Below, in pieces: positions 1 to 6,320 of a DNA stretch of 8,936 nucleotides; within the stretch, counting starts at the first letter, position 1; every line of letters starts with the position of its first letter. The stretch lies in contig JBFXJF010000049.1 in assembly GCA_050175155.1 (NCBI GenBank), forward strand, positions 1 to 8,936, given 5' to 3'. Position numbers and translations under genes: made by a program. Source of the stretch: JBFXJF01 sp050175155 (GTDB taxonomy: Bacteria > Bacillota > Bacilli > Tepidibacillales > Tepidibacillaceae). A model generated the notes under the pieces. The model searched no databases. It was not told where the DNA came from and worked only from the letters and a program-made list of their open reading frames with translations.

Positions 1-137
1 TAGGATGTATGATAGTATAGAAAATGAAGTTCGACTAAAGAATGTCACATCCATGTGACAACGTCGAACGACATACATCCTGTATGCACACAAAGTGCAC
101 AAGTCACGCTAAAATGCTAAAGCATTAAGTCGTGCTA
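1..137 (+). other. Structured rRNA-operon spacer upstream of 5S
   Basis: This stretch has no coding potential but is packed with inverted repeats. An outer arm at 2-11 pairs with 72-81 (10 bp), a middle arm at 29-35 with 63-69 (7 bp), and an inner arm at 43-50 with 53-60 (8 bp). Together they make one long nested hairpin. Two smaller hairpins follow: 85-89 with 95-99, and 113-118 with 121-126. Its place just before 5S suggests the 23S-5S intergenic spacer, whose folded RNA is typically cut by processing RNases. The 3' end of 23S is not visible, so the upstream gene is inferred. Confidence 0.6.
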
Positions 138-138
138 T

Positions 139-256
139 GTCTGGTGATGACGGCGGAGGGGACACACGCGTACCCATCCCGAACACGACCGTTAAGCCCT
201 CCAGCGCCGATGGTACTTAGACCGCAGGGTCTTGGGAGAGTAGGACATTGCCAGGC
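139..256 (+). rRNA. rrf: 5S ribosomal RNA
   Basis: This is the 5S RNA of the large ribosomal subunit. The 5' and 3' ends form helix I: 139-149 pairs with 246-256 with two G-U wobbles. Inside lie the conserved loop sequence CCCATCCCGAACACG (about 173-187) and the 3' half ending in TTGGGAGAGTAGG (about 232-244). The length of about 118 nt is normal. The ends are set from the pairing and may be off by one to three bases. The gene is the last of an rRNA operon whose 16S and 23S genes lie outside the window. A short open frame over this region is a chance artefact. Confidence 0.95.
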
Positions 257-261
257 GAAAG

Positions 262-291
262 AAAAGCAACTTTTAAAAGGGTTGCTTTTTT
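262..291 (+). terminator. Rho-independent terminator of the rRNA operon
   Basis: A 9-bp stem pairs 262-270 (AAAAGCAAC) with 281-289 (GTTGCTTTT) around a 10-nt loop. The T-run continues to 291. It begins six bases after the 5S end, the expected place for the operon terminator. Confidence 0.85.
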
Positions 292-357
292 CTATATATA
301 AAAAACATTGTTTATATTATAGTTTTTTACACATAATATTCTTAAGGGAGTAATATA

Positions 358-1041
358 ATGAGTAATTATGATAGCATAATTTTTGATTTGGACGGTACAC
401 TTTTCCAGACAGATAAATTGGTTATAACTTCTTTTAAAAATACTTTTAGAGAGTTACAAAGGGATGGTTACAAATTTGAGACTTTGCCTAGTGAAAAAGA
501 GATTTTAGCAGTAATAGGCTTAACATTGGATAATATATGGGGTAAATTATTAACAGAACTACCCAAGGAAGCATATATAAAAGCTAGCAATTATCTTTTG
601 AGGTATGAATTGGAAGGGATTAGAGCGGGATATGGGAGTCTATACCCTGGGGTAGTTGATACTCTGATTGAGCTAAATAATAGTGGACTAAAACTATTTA
701 TTGCAAGTAACGGTATAAGAGAATACATATATGAAGTAACGAAGGCTTTTAAAATTGATAATTTGTTTACGGCTCAATATTGCGCGAATGATTTTAATAC
801 TAATAGCAAAAGTGAACTCGTGAAAAAAATTATATCTTTTCATAATATTAAAAAGGGAATAATGGTAGGGGATAGATTATCTGACGTAGAAGCCGGTATA
901 AATAATAATTTATATGTTATTGGCTGTAATTTTGGGTTTTCCTTTGAAGATGAATTAGCTAAAAGCAATATTATTGTTGATGAGTTTTATCAAATTTATG
1001 ATATTTTAAATAATAAAATTAAAAAAGTTGAATTGAATTGA
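358..1041 (+). CDS. HAD-superfamily phosphatase, phosphoglycolate phosphatase-like
   Basis: This 227-residue protein has the four haloacid-dehalogenase motifs in order. Motif I is DLDGT at 10-14, with nucleophile Asp10 and general acid Asp12. Motif II is Ser117 in IASNG. Motif III is probably Lys151. Motif IV is GDRLSD at 171-176, which binds Mg2+. The helical stretch at about 15-95 between motifs I and II is the place of a C1 cap. Such cytosolic enzymes dephosphorylate small phosphorylated metabolites; the substrate cannot be told from sequence, and PpaX/Gph-like is only the nearest family look. The start is ATG 358, with AAGGGAG at 344-350 seven bases before it. The gene sits alone between the rRNA terminator and a long gap. 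An AT-rich leader at 292-343 may hold its promoter, but I see no well-spaced -35/-10 pair. Confidence 0.88.
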   Translation: MSNYDSIIFDLDGTLFQTDKLVITSFKNTFRELQRDGYKFETLPSEKEILAVIGLTLDNIWGKLLTELPKEAYIKASNYLLRYELEGIRAGYGSLYPGVVDTLIELNNSGLKLFIASNGIREYIYEVTKAFKIDNLFTAQYCANDFNTNSKSELVKKIISFHNIKKGIMVGDRLSDVEAGINNNLYVIGCNFGFSFEDELAKSNIIVDEFYQIYDILNNKIKKVELN

Positions 1042-1495
1042 GGATGTCTGGAGAGTAAGTTATTCTCAAATTTCTCTTAGACGTATCTTAACTTTTACTC
1101 TTGGTGGTTTCAAAGTATATTAAAGGGAACAAAGAAATCACTTTAATGGATTTAAAACACAAATATTAATTATTATAGTTTCATCAATAATTATTTAAAT
1201 TTCAATCCTTTAATACTAGTTGTACAGGTTGTTATATAAAGCGGAATTTTAGTGACAGGGACTATTTTAAGACATAAGGATAATGTAAATGGGTTAACTA
1301 TATAAATTATTCAATAAAATTTTTTAATAAATGTGTTAAAAGAAATGTTCTAAAAAACAATTTAGAATATACTTTAATTGATGGAATAAAGTTAATTAAT
1401 GGAGTAAAAGAAGTTTGTTTGGGCAAAAATACAGATTAGTAAATTCTGTTTTTTTTTGTAGAAATGTAAAGATGCATTTATATAGATTAAAGATA
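1042..1495. other. Long intergenic region with no convincing gene
   Basis: Stop codons are dense in all six frames and no ATG with a ribosome binding site leads into a sensible frame. A weak imperfect hairpin at 1046-1082 (GTCT with AGAC, G-U pairs inside) follows the phosphatase stop but has no T-run. Two short open stretches could be relics: a + strand frame at 1284-1439 without a start codon, and a - strand frame ending near 1064 that reads KPPRVKVKIRLREI before its stop. I recognise neither. The region may be a decayed gene or simple spacer, ending in the terminator-like hairpin at 1431-1457. Confidence 0.5.
1431..1457 (+). terminator. Possible rho-independent terminator upstream of ctsR
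   Basis: ACAGA at 1431-1435 pairs with TCTGT at 1445-1449, followed by a run of nine T (1449-1457). An A-run just upstream (1425-1429) could extend the stem past one unpaired base. The stem is short and AT-rich, but the T-tract is strong. It would stop transcripts from upstream before the ctsR promoter. Confidence 0.5.
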
Positions 1496-1523
1496 TTGAA
1501 AAAAGAATAAAATTTAATATAAT
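1496..1523 (+). promoter_or_regulatory. SigA-type promoter of the ctsR operon
   Basis: The -35 box TTGAAA (1496-1501) and a perfect -10 TATAAT (1518-1523) are separated by 16 bp. Transcription would start near 1530, right at the edge of the CtsR operator, so bound CtsR would block initiation. Confidence 0.75.
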
Positions 1524-1532
1524 ATATTTAAA

Positions 1533-1549
1533 GGTCAAAGTTAGTCAAA
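1533..1549 (+). promoter_or_regulatory. CtsR operator (tandem heptad)
   Basis: GGTCAAA-GTT-AGTCAAA matches the CtsR box, a direct repeat of (A/G)GTCAAA with a 3-base spacer. Both heptads are perfect. The usual spacer is NAN, so GTT deviates slightly. The site lies 9 bp after the -10 box and 20 bp before the ctsR start, which fits autorepression of the whole operon. Confidence 0.88.
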
Positions 1550-1556
1550 GTTGTAG

Positions 1557-1563
1557 ATTGGAG
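1557..1563 (+). promoter_or_regulatory. ctsR ribosome binding site, decides the start
   Basis: TTGGAG at 1558-1563 stands six bases before ATG 1570. A possible TTG start at 1558 would lie inside this site and has no Shine-Dalgarno of its own, so ATG 1570 is preferred. Confidence 0.7.
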
Positions 1564-1569
1564 CATGAA

Positions 1570-2034
1570 ATGAAGACAATTTCAGATGTAATTGAACAAT
1601 TTCTTAAGAATACAATTGATATAAGCAATAATGGAGAAATAGAGTTACAAAGAAGTACTCTTGCAGAGCACTTTGAATGTGTCCCTTCACAAATAAATTA
1701 TGTTATTAATACACGTTTCTCATTAGATAAGGGCTTTGTTGTTGAAAGCAAAAGGGGTGGAGGGGGATATATAAGAATAAAGAAATTATTAATTAATTCA
1801 GATGAAACCTTTTATGGATTAATTAGTAATACAATAGGAGATGAAATATCACATAACACAGCAGTGAGTATCTTAAATAGATTGCTGGAAGAAAATTATA
1901 TTGTAAAAAGAGAGTATAATTTAATTAAGGCAATAATATCAAGGGAAACTATTAATATAAATATACCAAATAGAGATATAATACGTTCTAATATTTTAAA
2001 AACATCACTTAAAATAATATTTTCCCAACAGTAA
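1570..2034 (+). CDS. ctsR: CtsR, class III heat-shock transcriptional repressor
   Basis: CtsR represses clp genes at normal temperature by binding tandem heptads such as the one at 1533-1549. With ATG 1570 the protein is 154 residues, the length of B. subtilis CtsR as I recall it. The N-terminal winged-helix part is highly conserved: ISDVIEQFL (4-12), CVPSQINYVINTRF (37-50), then SKRGGGGYIRI (60-70). Arg62 is the residue that, in Bacillus, McsB phosphorylates to abolish DNA binding, and the glycine loop with Gly64 is the thermosensor. Both are present here. The C-terminal half (about 75-154) is the more variable dimerisation domain. It is first in the operon, 34 bp before mcsA. A TTG 12 bases upstream is the only rival start and is less likely. 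Confidence 0.96.
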   Translation: MKTISDVIEQFLKNTIDISNNGEIELQRSTLAEHFECVPSQINYVINTRFSLDKGFVVESKRGGGGYIRIKKLLINSDETFYGLISNTIGDEISHNTAVSILNRLLEENYIVKREYNLIKAIISRETININIPNRDIIRSNILKTSLKIIFSQQ

Positions 2035-2068
2035 ACAAATTATTTATCTTTAAAAAGAGGTGGCTTGA

Positions 2069-2602
2069 ATGCTTTGTGAAATATGTGGTGAGAGACAGGC
2101 GACAATACACTATACAAAAATAATTAATGGTCAAAAAGAAGAATCTCATATATGCGAGGTATGTGCTAAAAGTAATAGTGATTCTGTTTCAAAATTTCAA
2201 GATTTTTCTTTCAATCAATTATTATCTGGGTTATTAGATTTTGATCAGTTTACAAAGGGATCTGGTTATACAGATACTCATAACGAAAGATGCATGACCT
2301 GTGGATTAACATTTGCTCAGTTTAAACAATTGGGTAAATTTGGATGTAGTGATTGTTACAAAAGTTTTGGGTCCAAACTTGAACCTATCTTTAGGAGGAT
2401 TCATGGTAATAATAGACATAATGGAAAAGTACCAATTAGAACAGGAGAGAATTTTTTACATAAAAAAGAGTTGAATAAATTAAAAGAAGAATTAAAGCAA
2501 AACATTGTATTGGAAAATTTTGAGGAAGCAGCAAAAATTAGGGACAAAATAAAAAATGCAGAAAGTAAAATTTCTATAGATGAGGTTAATAGCAATGGTT
2601 AA
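2069..2602 (+). CDS. mcsA: McsA, zinc-finger activator of the arginine kinase McsB
   Basis: McsA binds McsB and stimulates its arginine kinase activity in the cytosolic stress response. The 177-residue protein shows four CXXC pairs: Cys3/Cys6, Cys29/Cys32, Cys75/Cys78 and Cys93/Cys96, enough for two treble-clef-like zinc sites and matching the family. The C-terminus (about 133-167) is a charged helical UVR domain with NFEEAAKIRDKI near 150-161, a motif also seen in the ClpC middle domain here. ATG 2069 is preceded by AAGAGG at 2055-2060. The last eight bases overlap the mcsB start, so translation is probably coupled. Regulation is through the upstream CtsR operator. Confidence 0.95.
   Translation: MLCEICGERQATIHYTKIINGQKEESHICEVCAKSNSDSVSKFQDFSFNQLLSGLLDFDQFTKGSGYTDTHNERCMTCGLTFAQFKQLGKFGCSDCYKSFGSKLEPIFRRIHGNNRHNGKVPIRTGENFLHKKELNKLKEELKQNIVLENFEEAAKIRDKIKNAESKISIDEVNSNG
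2579..2585 (+). promoter_or_regulatory. mcsB ribosome binding site inside mcsA
   Basis: GATGAGG lies nine bases before ATG 2595. A possible earlier ATG at 2580 would sit inside this site, so it favours 2595 as the mcsB start. Confidence 0.65.
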
Positions 2603-3659
2603 TGATAAATATTTTCAAGAACCTATAAGCAGCTGGATGAAGAAGAAAGCTCCGGAAAAAGAAATTGTAATCTCTAGTCGTGTTAGGCTGGCAAGAAATC
2701 TAAATAATTATCCATTTCCAATGCTAATAACAGCAGTTCAAGCTGGCAATCTTATTAGTGAAGTAAAAGATGTTATAAATCTCAATGAATTTGAACAATT
2801 AGGTATAATGGATTTAATGATAATAAAAGAACTTAATGATCTTCAAAAAAAAGTTTTAGTTGAGAAACATTTAATAAGTTTAAATTTAGCAAATGAATCA
2901 AGAGAAGGAGCTCTTTTGTTAAATGAGAGTGAGTCAGTTAGTATAATGATAAATGAAGAAGACCATATTCGTATCCAGTGTTTGAATGCTGGATTACAGG
3001 TTCAAGAGGCGTGGAGTAGTGCGAGTAAATATGATGATATATTTGAAAATAGTTTAAACTATGCTTTTGATGAGAAATATGGTTATTTAACTAGTTGCCC
3101 GACTAATGTAGGTACTGGAATTAGAGCATCTGTAATGGTTCACCTACCAGCATTGGTATTAACAAATCAGATAAATAGAATTATTCCAGCGATTACACAA
3201 GTAGGGTTAGCTGTAAGGGGTATTTACGGTGAGGGAAGCGAATCAATAGGAAATATGTTTCAAATATCTAATCAAATTACGCTTGGTCAAACTGAAGAAG
3301 AAATAATAGGTAATCTTCACAGTGTGATAAACCAAATAATAGAACTAGAAAAATTAGGACGAGATAATTTAGTTAAAGAATCAAGGTTTCAGATTGAAGA
3401 TAAAGTTGGAAGATCTTTAGGTATTTTGTCAAATGCAAAAATAATTGATTCCAAAGAGGCTGCAATGAGATTATCTGATATTAAATTAGGAATCGATTTA
3501 AATATGGTTAAAGGAGTTTCATCAACCATAATTGATGAACTAGCAATTTTAATTCAACCAGGATTTTTACAACATATAGCAAAAAAAACACTAAACACTG
3601 AGGAAAGAGATATACGTAGAGCTACTATAATTAGGGAAAAGTTATCATTCATACATTAA
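2595..3659 (+). CDS. mcsB: McsB, protein arginine kinase
   Basis: McsB phosphorylates arginine side chains, both on CtsR (releasing it from DNA) and on misfolded proteins, marking them for ClpC-ClpP. From ATG 2595 it has 354 residues. It has the phosphagen-kinase fold: SSRVRLARN (27-35) with ATP-binding arginines, NEEDHIRIQC (120-129) with the catalytic acidic loop, LTSCPTNVGTG (165-175) with active-site Cys168, and RGIYGEGSE (208-216) with the nucleotide-site arginine. RDIRRA at 338-343 is the phosphoarginine-binding allosteric motif that distinguishes McsB from creatine/arginine kinases for free amino acids. The short N-terminus fits the bacterial enzyme. It overlaps mcsA by 8 bp and ends 19 bp before clpC. 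An in-frame ATG at 2580 would add five residues but is less likely. Confidence 0.95.
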   Translation: MVNDKYFQEPISSWMKKKAPEKEIVISSRVRLARNLNNYPFPMLITAVQAGNLISEVKDVINLNEFEQLGIMDLMIIKELNDLQKKVLVEKHLISLNLANESREGALLLNESESVSIMINEEDHIRIQCLNAGLQVQEAWSSASKYDDIFENSLNYAFDEKYGYLTSCPTNVGTGIRASVMVHLPALVLTNQINRIIPAITQVGLAVRGIYGEGSESIGNMFQISNQITLGQTEEEIIGNLHSVINQIIELEKLGRDNLVKESRFQIEDKVGRSLGILSNAKIIDSKEAAMRLSDIKLGIDLNMVKGVSSTIIDELAILIQPGFLQHIAKKTLNTEERDIRRATIIREKLSFIH

Positions 3660-3678
3660 TAAGAAAGGGGAATATCAA

Positions 3679-6093
3679 ATGATGTTTGGAAGATTTACAG
3701 AAAGATCTCAAAAGGTACTTGCATTAGCTCAAGAAGAGGCAGTGCGATTAGGACATAATAACATTGGCACTGAACATATATTATTAGGTTTAGCAATTGA
3801 GGGAGAAGGCATTGCAGCAAAAGCTTTACAGTCATTGAATGTTGGATTAGAAACTATTAGAGTTGAAGTTGAAAATTTAATTGGAAAAGAGAATGGGAAG
3901 CCCATTAGTATTGCATACACTCCTAGAGCAAAAAAAGTAATTGAGCTATCAATGGATGAAGCTAGAAGATTAGGTCATAATTATATAGGGACAGAGCATT
4001 TATTACTTGGCTTAATTCGTGAAGGGGAAGGTGTTGCAGCAAGAGTATTAAATAATCTCGGAATTAATTTAAACAAAGCTAGACAACAGGTTTTACAGTT
4101 GCTGGGGAGTGGGGAAGTTGTATCACAGAATCATAATAATTCAAACCCAAATACACCGACATTAGATGGATTAGCAAGAGATTTGACAGCTTTTGCAAGA
4201 GGGGCGGAGTTGGATCCGGTTATTGGAAGAGAAAAAGAGATAGAAAGAGTTATCCAAGTGTTAAGTAGAAGAACGAAAAATAATCCTGTTTTAATTGGTG
4301 AACCAGGAGTTGGTAAAACTGCAATAGCAGAGGGGTTAGCCCAGAGAATTGTTAGTAATGAAGTACCGGAAACTTTAAGAGATAAAAGAGTAATGTCACT
4401 TGATATGGGAACTTTGGTTGCAGGGACTAAGTATCGTGGAGAGTTTGAAGAAAGATTAAAAAAAGTGATGGATGAAATAAGAAATGCAGGGAATGTGATT
4501 TTATTTATAGACGAACTTCACACATTGATAGGTGCTGGTGGGGCGGAAGGGGCAATTGATGCTTCAAACATATTAAAGCCAGCTTTGGCAAGGGGGGAAT
4601 TACAAGCAATTGGAGCAACAACTTTAGATGAATATAGAAGATATATCGAAAAAGATGCTGCCCTTGAGAGGCGTTTTCAACAAATTATGGTAAAAGAACC
4701 AACAGTTGAGGAATCGATTTTGATATTAAAAGGATTACGTGACAAATACGAGGCACACCACCGGGTTAAAATAACTGATATTACAATAGAACAGGCGGTA
4801 AAACTTTCTGATAGATATATTTCAGATAGATTCCTTCCTGATAAAGCAATAGACATTATTGATGAAGCTGCATCCAAGGTAAGATTAAGTAGTTACAATG
4901 CTCCCCCTGACTTGAAAAATCTAGAATTAAAATTAGATGAAGTAAGAAAGGAAAAAGATTCGGCGGTTCAGAGTCAGGAATTTGAAAAAGCAGCATCCCT
5001 AAGGGATAAAGAACAAAAATTAAAAGGAGAACTAGACAAAACAAAAGATAAATGGAGGGAAAATCAGGGGAGAGAGGATACCGAAGTAACAGTAGAGGAT
5101 GTTGCTCAAGTTGTTGCAAGTTGGACGGGTATCCCGGTTAGCAAATTGACAGAGGAAGAAACTCAACGACTAATAGTAATGGAAAATATCCTTCATAAAC
5201 GTGTAGTTGGACAGGAAGAGGCAGTAAAAGCTGTTTCAAAGGCAATTAGAAGGGCAAGAGCAGGATTAAAGGACCCAAAAAGACCTATTGGTTCATTTAT
5301 CTTCTTAGGTCCAACAGGTGTTGGGAAGACAGAGTTGGCTAGGGCTTTAGCGGAAGCTATGTTTGGTGACGAAAATTTAGTAATACGGATTGATATGTCA
5401 GAATATATGGAGAAACATACAACCTCTAGATTAATCGGTGCACCACCAGGATATGTAGGATATGAAGAAGGCGGCCAGTTAACAGAGAAAATAAGAAGAA
5501 AACCTTATTCTGTAGTTTTATTAGATGAAATAGAGAAGGCTCACCCAGAGGTTTTTAATATAATGTTGCAGGTATTAGAGGATGGAAGGTTAACTGATAA
5601 TAGAGGAAGAACGGTGGATTTTAAAAACTCTATACTAATCATGACTTCGAATGTTGGAGCTGAGATGATAAAACAAGATCGTACCCTTGGTTTTGCTAAT
5701 CAAAATCAGGTAACTGAGTATAATAATATGAAGAGTCGTGTATTAAAGGAATTAAAGAGAACTTTTAAACCTGAATTTATAAATCGGGTAGATGAGATAA
5801 TTGTATTCCATTCATTAAGTCAAGAGAATATTAAAGAAATATTGACATTAATGACATCAGAATTAAAAGACAGGTTAAAAGAGCAAGGAATCGATTTTGA
5901 ACTTACAGACGGAGCAAAGGAGTTTCTTGTTAAAGAGGGATACGATAGTAACTATGGTGCCAGACCATTAAGAAGAATGATTCAAAAACACGTGGAAGAT
6001 ACTTTATCTGAAGAATTACTTAAAGGCACCATAAGTAAAGGTGATATATTGTATATAGATGAAAAAGATGGGGCGTTGGTAGTTAATAAATAA
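3679..6093 (+). CDS. clpC: ClpC, AAA+ unfoldase of the ClpCP protease
   Basis: ClpC unfolds substrates, including those tagged with phosphoarginine, and threads them into ClpP in the cytosol. The 804 residues show two Clp_N repeats (about 4-70 and 79-143), AAA+ module 1 with Walker A GEPGVGKT (207-214), Walker B ILFIDE (274-279) and Arg331/Arg332, a coiled-coil middle domain (about 410-460) with EFEKAASLRD, and module 2 with Walker A GPTGVGKT (544-551), Walker B VVLLDE (612-617) and GARPLRR (760-766). LGF at 670-672 matches the ClpP-docking tripeptide, so it should work with ClpP rather than act as a ClpB-type disaggregase. Length and domains are full and normal. ATG 3679 follows AAAGGGG at 3664-3670; a second ATG comes straight after, as in B. 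subtilis. It is the last gene of the CtsR operon. Confidence 0.97.
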   Translation: MMFGRFTERSQKVLALAQEEAVRLGHNNIGTEHILLGLAIEGEGIAAKALQSLNVGLETIRVEVENLIGKENGKPISIAYTPRAKKVIELSMDEARRLGHNYIGTEHLLLGLIREGEGVAARVLNNLGINLNKARQQVLQLLGSGEVVSQNHNNSNPNTPTLDGLARDLTAFARGAELDPVIGREKEIERVIQVLSRRTKNNPVLIGEPGVGKTAIAEGLAQRIVSNEVPETLRDKRVMSLDMGTLVAGTKYRGEFEERLKKVMDEIRNAGNVILFIDELHTLIGAGGAEGAIDASNILKPALARGELQAIGATTLDEYRRYIEKDAALERRFQQIMVKEPTVEESILILKGLRDKYEAHHRVKITDITIEQAVKLSDRYISDRFLPDKAIDIIDEAASKVRLSSYNAPPDLKNLELKLDEVRKEKDSAVQSQEFEKAASLRDKEQKLKGELDKTKDKWRENQGREDTEVTVEDVAQVVASWTGIPVSKLTEEETQRLIVMENILHKRVVGQEEAVKAVSKAIRRARAGLKDPKRPIGSFIFLGPTGVGKTELARALAEAMFGDENLVIRIDMSEYMEKHTTSRLIGAPPGYVGYEEGGQLTEKIRRKPYSVVLLDEIEKAHPEVFNIMLQVLEDGRLTDNRGRTVDFKNSILIMTSNVGAEMIKQDRTLGFANQNQVTEYNNMKSRVLKELKRTFKPEFINRVDEIIVFHSLSQENIKEILTLMTSELKDRLKEQGIDFELTDGAKEFLVKEGYDSNYGARPLRRMIQKHVEDTLSEELLKGTISKGDILYIDEKDGALVVNK

Positions 6094-6105
6094 CTTCAAG
6101 AATGA

Positions 6106-6135
6106 AAATGGACCTAACAAAACATGGGTCCATTT
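6106..6135 (+). terminator. Terminator-like hairpin after clpC
   Basis: AAATGGACC at 6106-6114 pairs perfectly with GGTCCATTT at 6127-6135 around a 12-nt loop, 12 bases after the clpC stop. Only three T close the stem and no longer U-tract follows. Termination may therefore be partial, or the hairpin may protect the mRNA end. Confidence 0.6.
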
Positions 6136-6164
6136 ATGTGTGTAACTAGTAAACAAATAATTCC

Positions 6165-6193
6165 TTTTGTATGTTTCATAAATAAGGTATGAT
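6165..6193 (+). promoter_or_regulatory. Candidate promoter of disA-psd-pssA
   Basis: A -10-like TATGAT at 6188-6193 is preceded by TTTTGT (6165-6170, 17-bp spacing) or TTGTAT (6167-6172, 15 bp). Its place after the clpC hairpin suggests a separate transcript for disA with a leader of about 120 nt. The match is only moderate. Confidence 0.4.
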
Positions 6194-6216
6194 ATACATT
6201 ATAAAGGTTGTAATAA

Positions 6217-6226
6217 TCCCGCGGGA
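6217..6226. promoter_or_regulatory. GC-rich perfect palindrome in the disA leader
   Basis: TCCCGCGGGA is a perfect 10-bp palindrome in otherwise AT-rich sequence, about 95 bases before disA and downstream of the candidate promoter. It has no room for a stable RNA loop, so a protein-binding site is more likely than a terminator. A small hairpin (6259-6263 with 6267-6271), enclosed by AGATT/AATCT arms (6236-6240 with 6277-6281), lies further on. I match none of this to a known riboswitch. The function is unknown. Confidence 0.35.
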
Positions 6227-6320
6227 GAATTTTTAAGATTGGAATATACCAAAAGGGGTCTATGTAATAGATGAGTAATCTGTTGCACGAGCCTTAGATA
6301 CTGCTTTTGGAGGGAAAATT

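Noticed and set aside
132..353. 73-codon open frame on the + strand
   Set aside because: It lies over the 5S rRNA gene and its terminator and has no ribosome binding site.
1558..1569. TTG start adding four residues to CtsR
   Set aside because: The TTG is part of the Shine-Dalgarno for ATG 1570, has no site of its own, and the ATG gives the normal family N-terminus and length.
2580..2594. Earlier ATG for McsB
   Set aside because: It sits within the GATGAGG ribosome binding site; ATG 2595 is better spaced and fits the family start.
4677..5119. Two overlapping open frames on the - strand (4677-4877, 4856-5119)
   Set aside because: They are antisense shadows of the strongly conserved clpC reading frame, without RBS or recognisable domains. 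The same holds for 2401-2595, 3729-3920 and 7381-7686.
6271..6297. Eight-codon leader ORF before disA
   Set aside because: The nearest purine-rich site (6251-6258) is 12 bases away and the peptide has no feature of a regulatory leader, so it is not listed as a gene.
6200..6320. c-di-AMP (ydaO-type) riboswitch or T-box in front of disA
   Set aside because: I could not find the conserved core sequences of either class; only short unrelated arms are visible.
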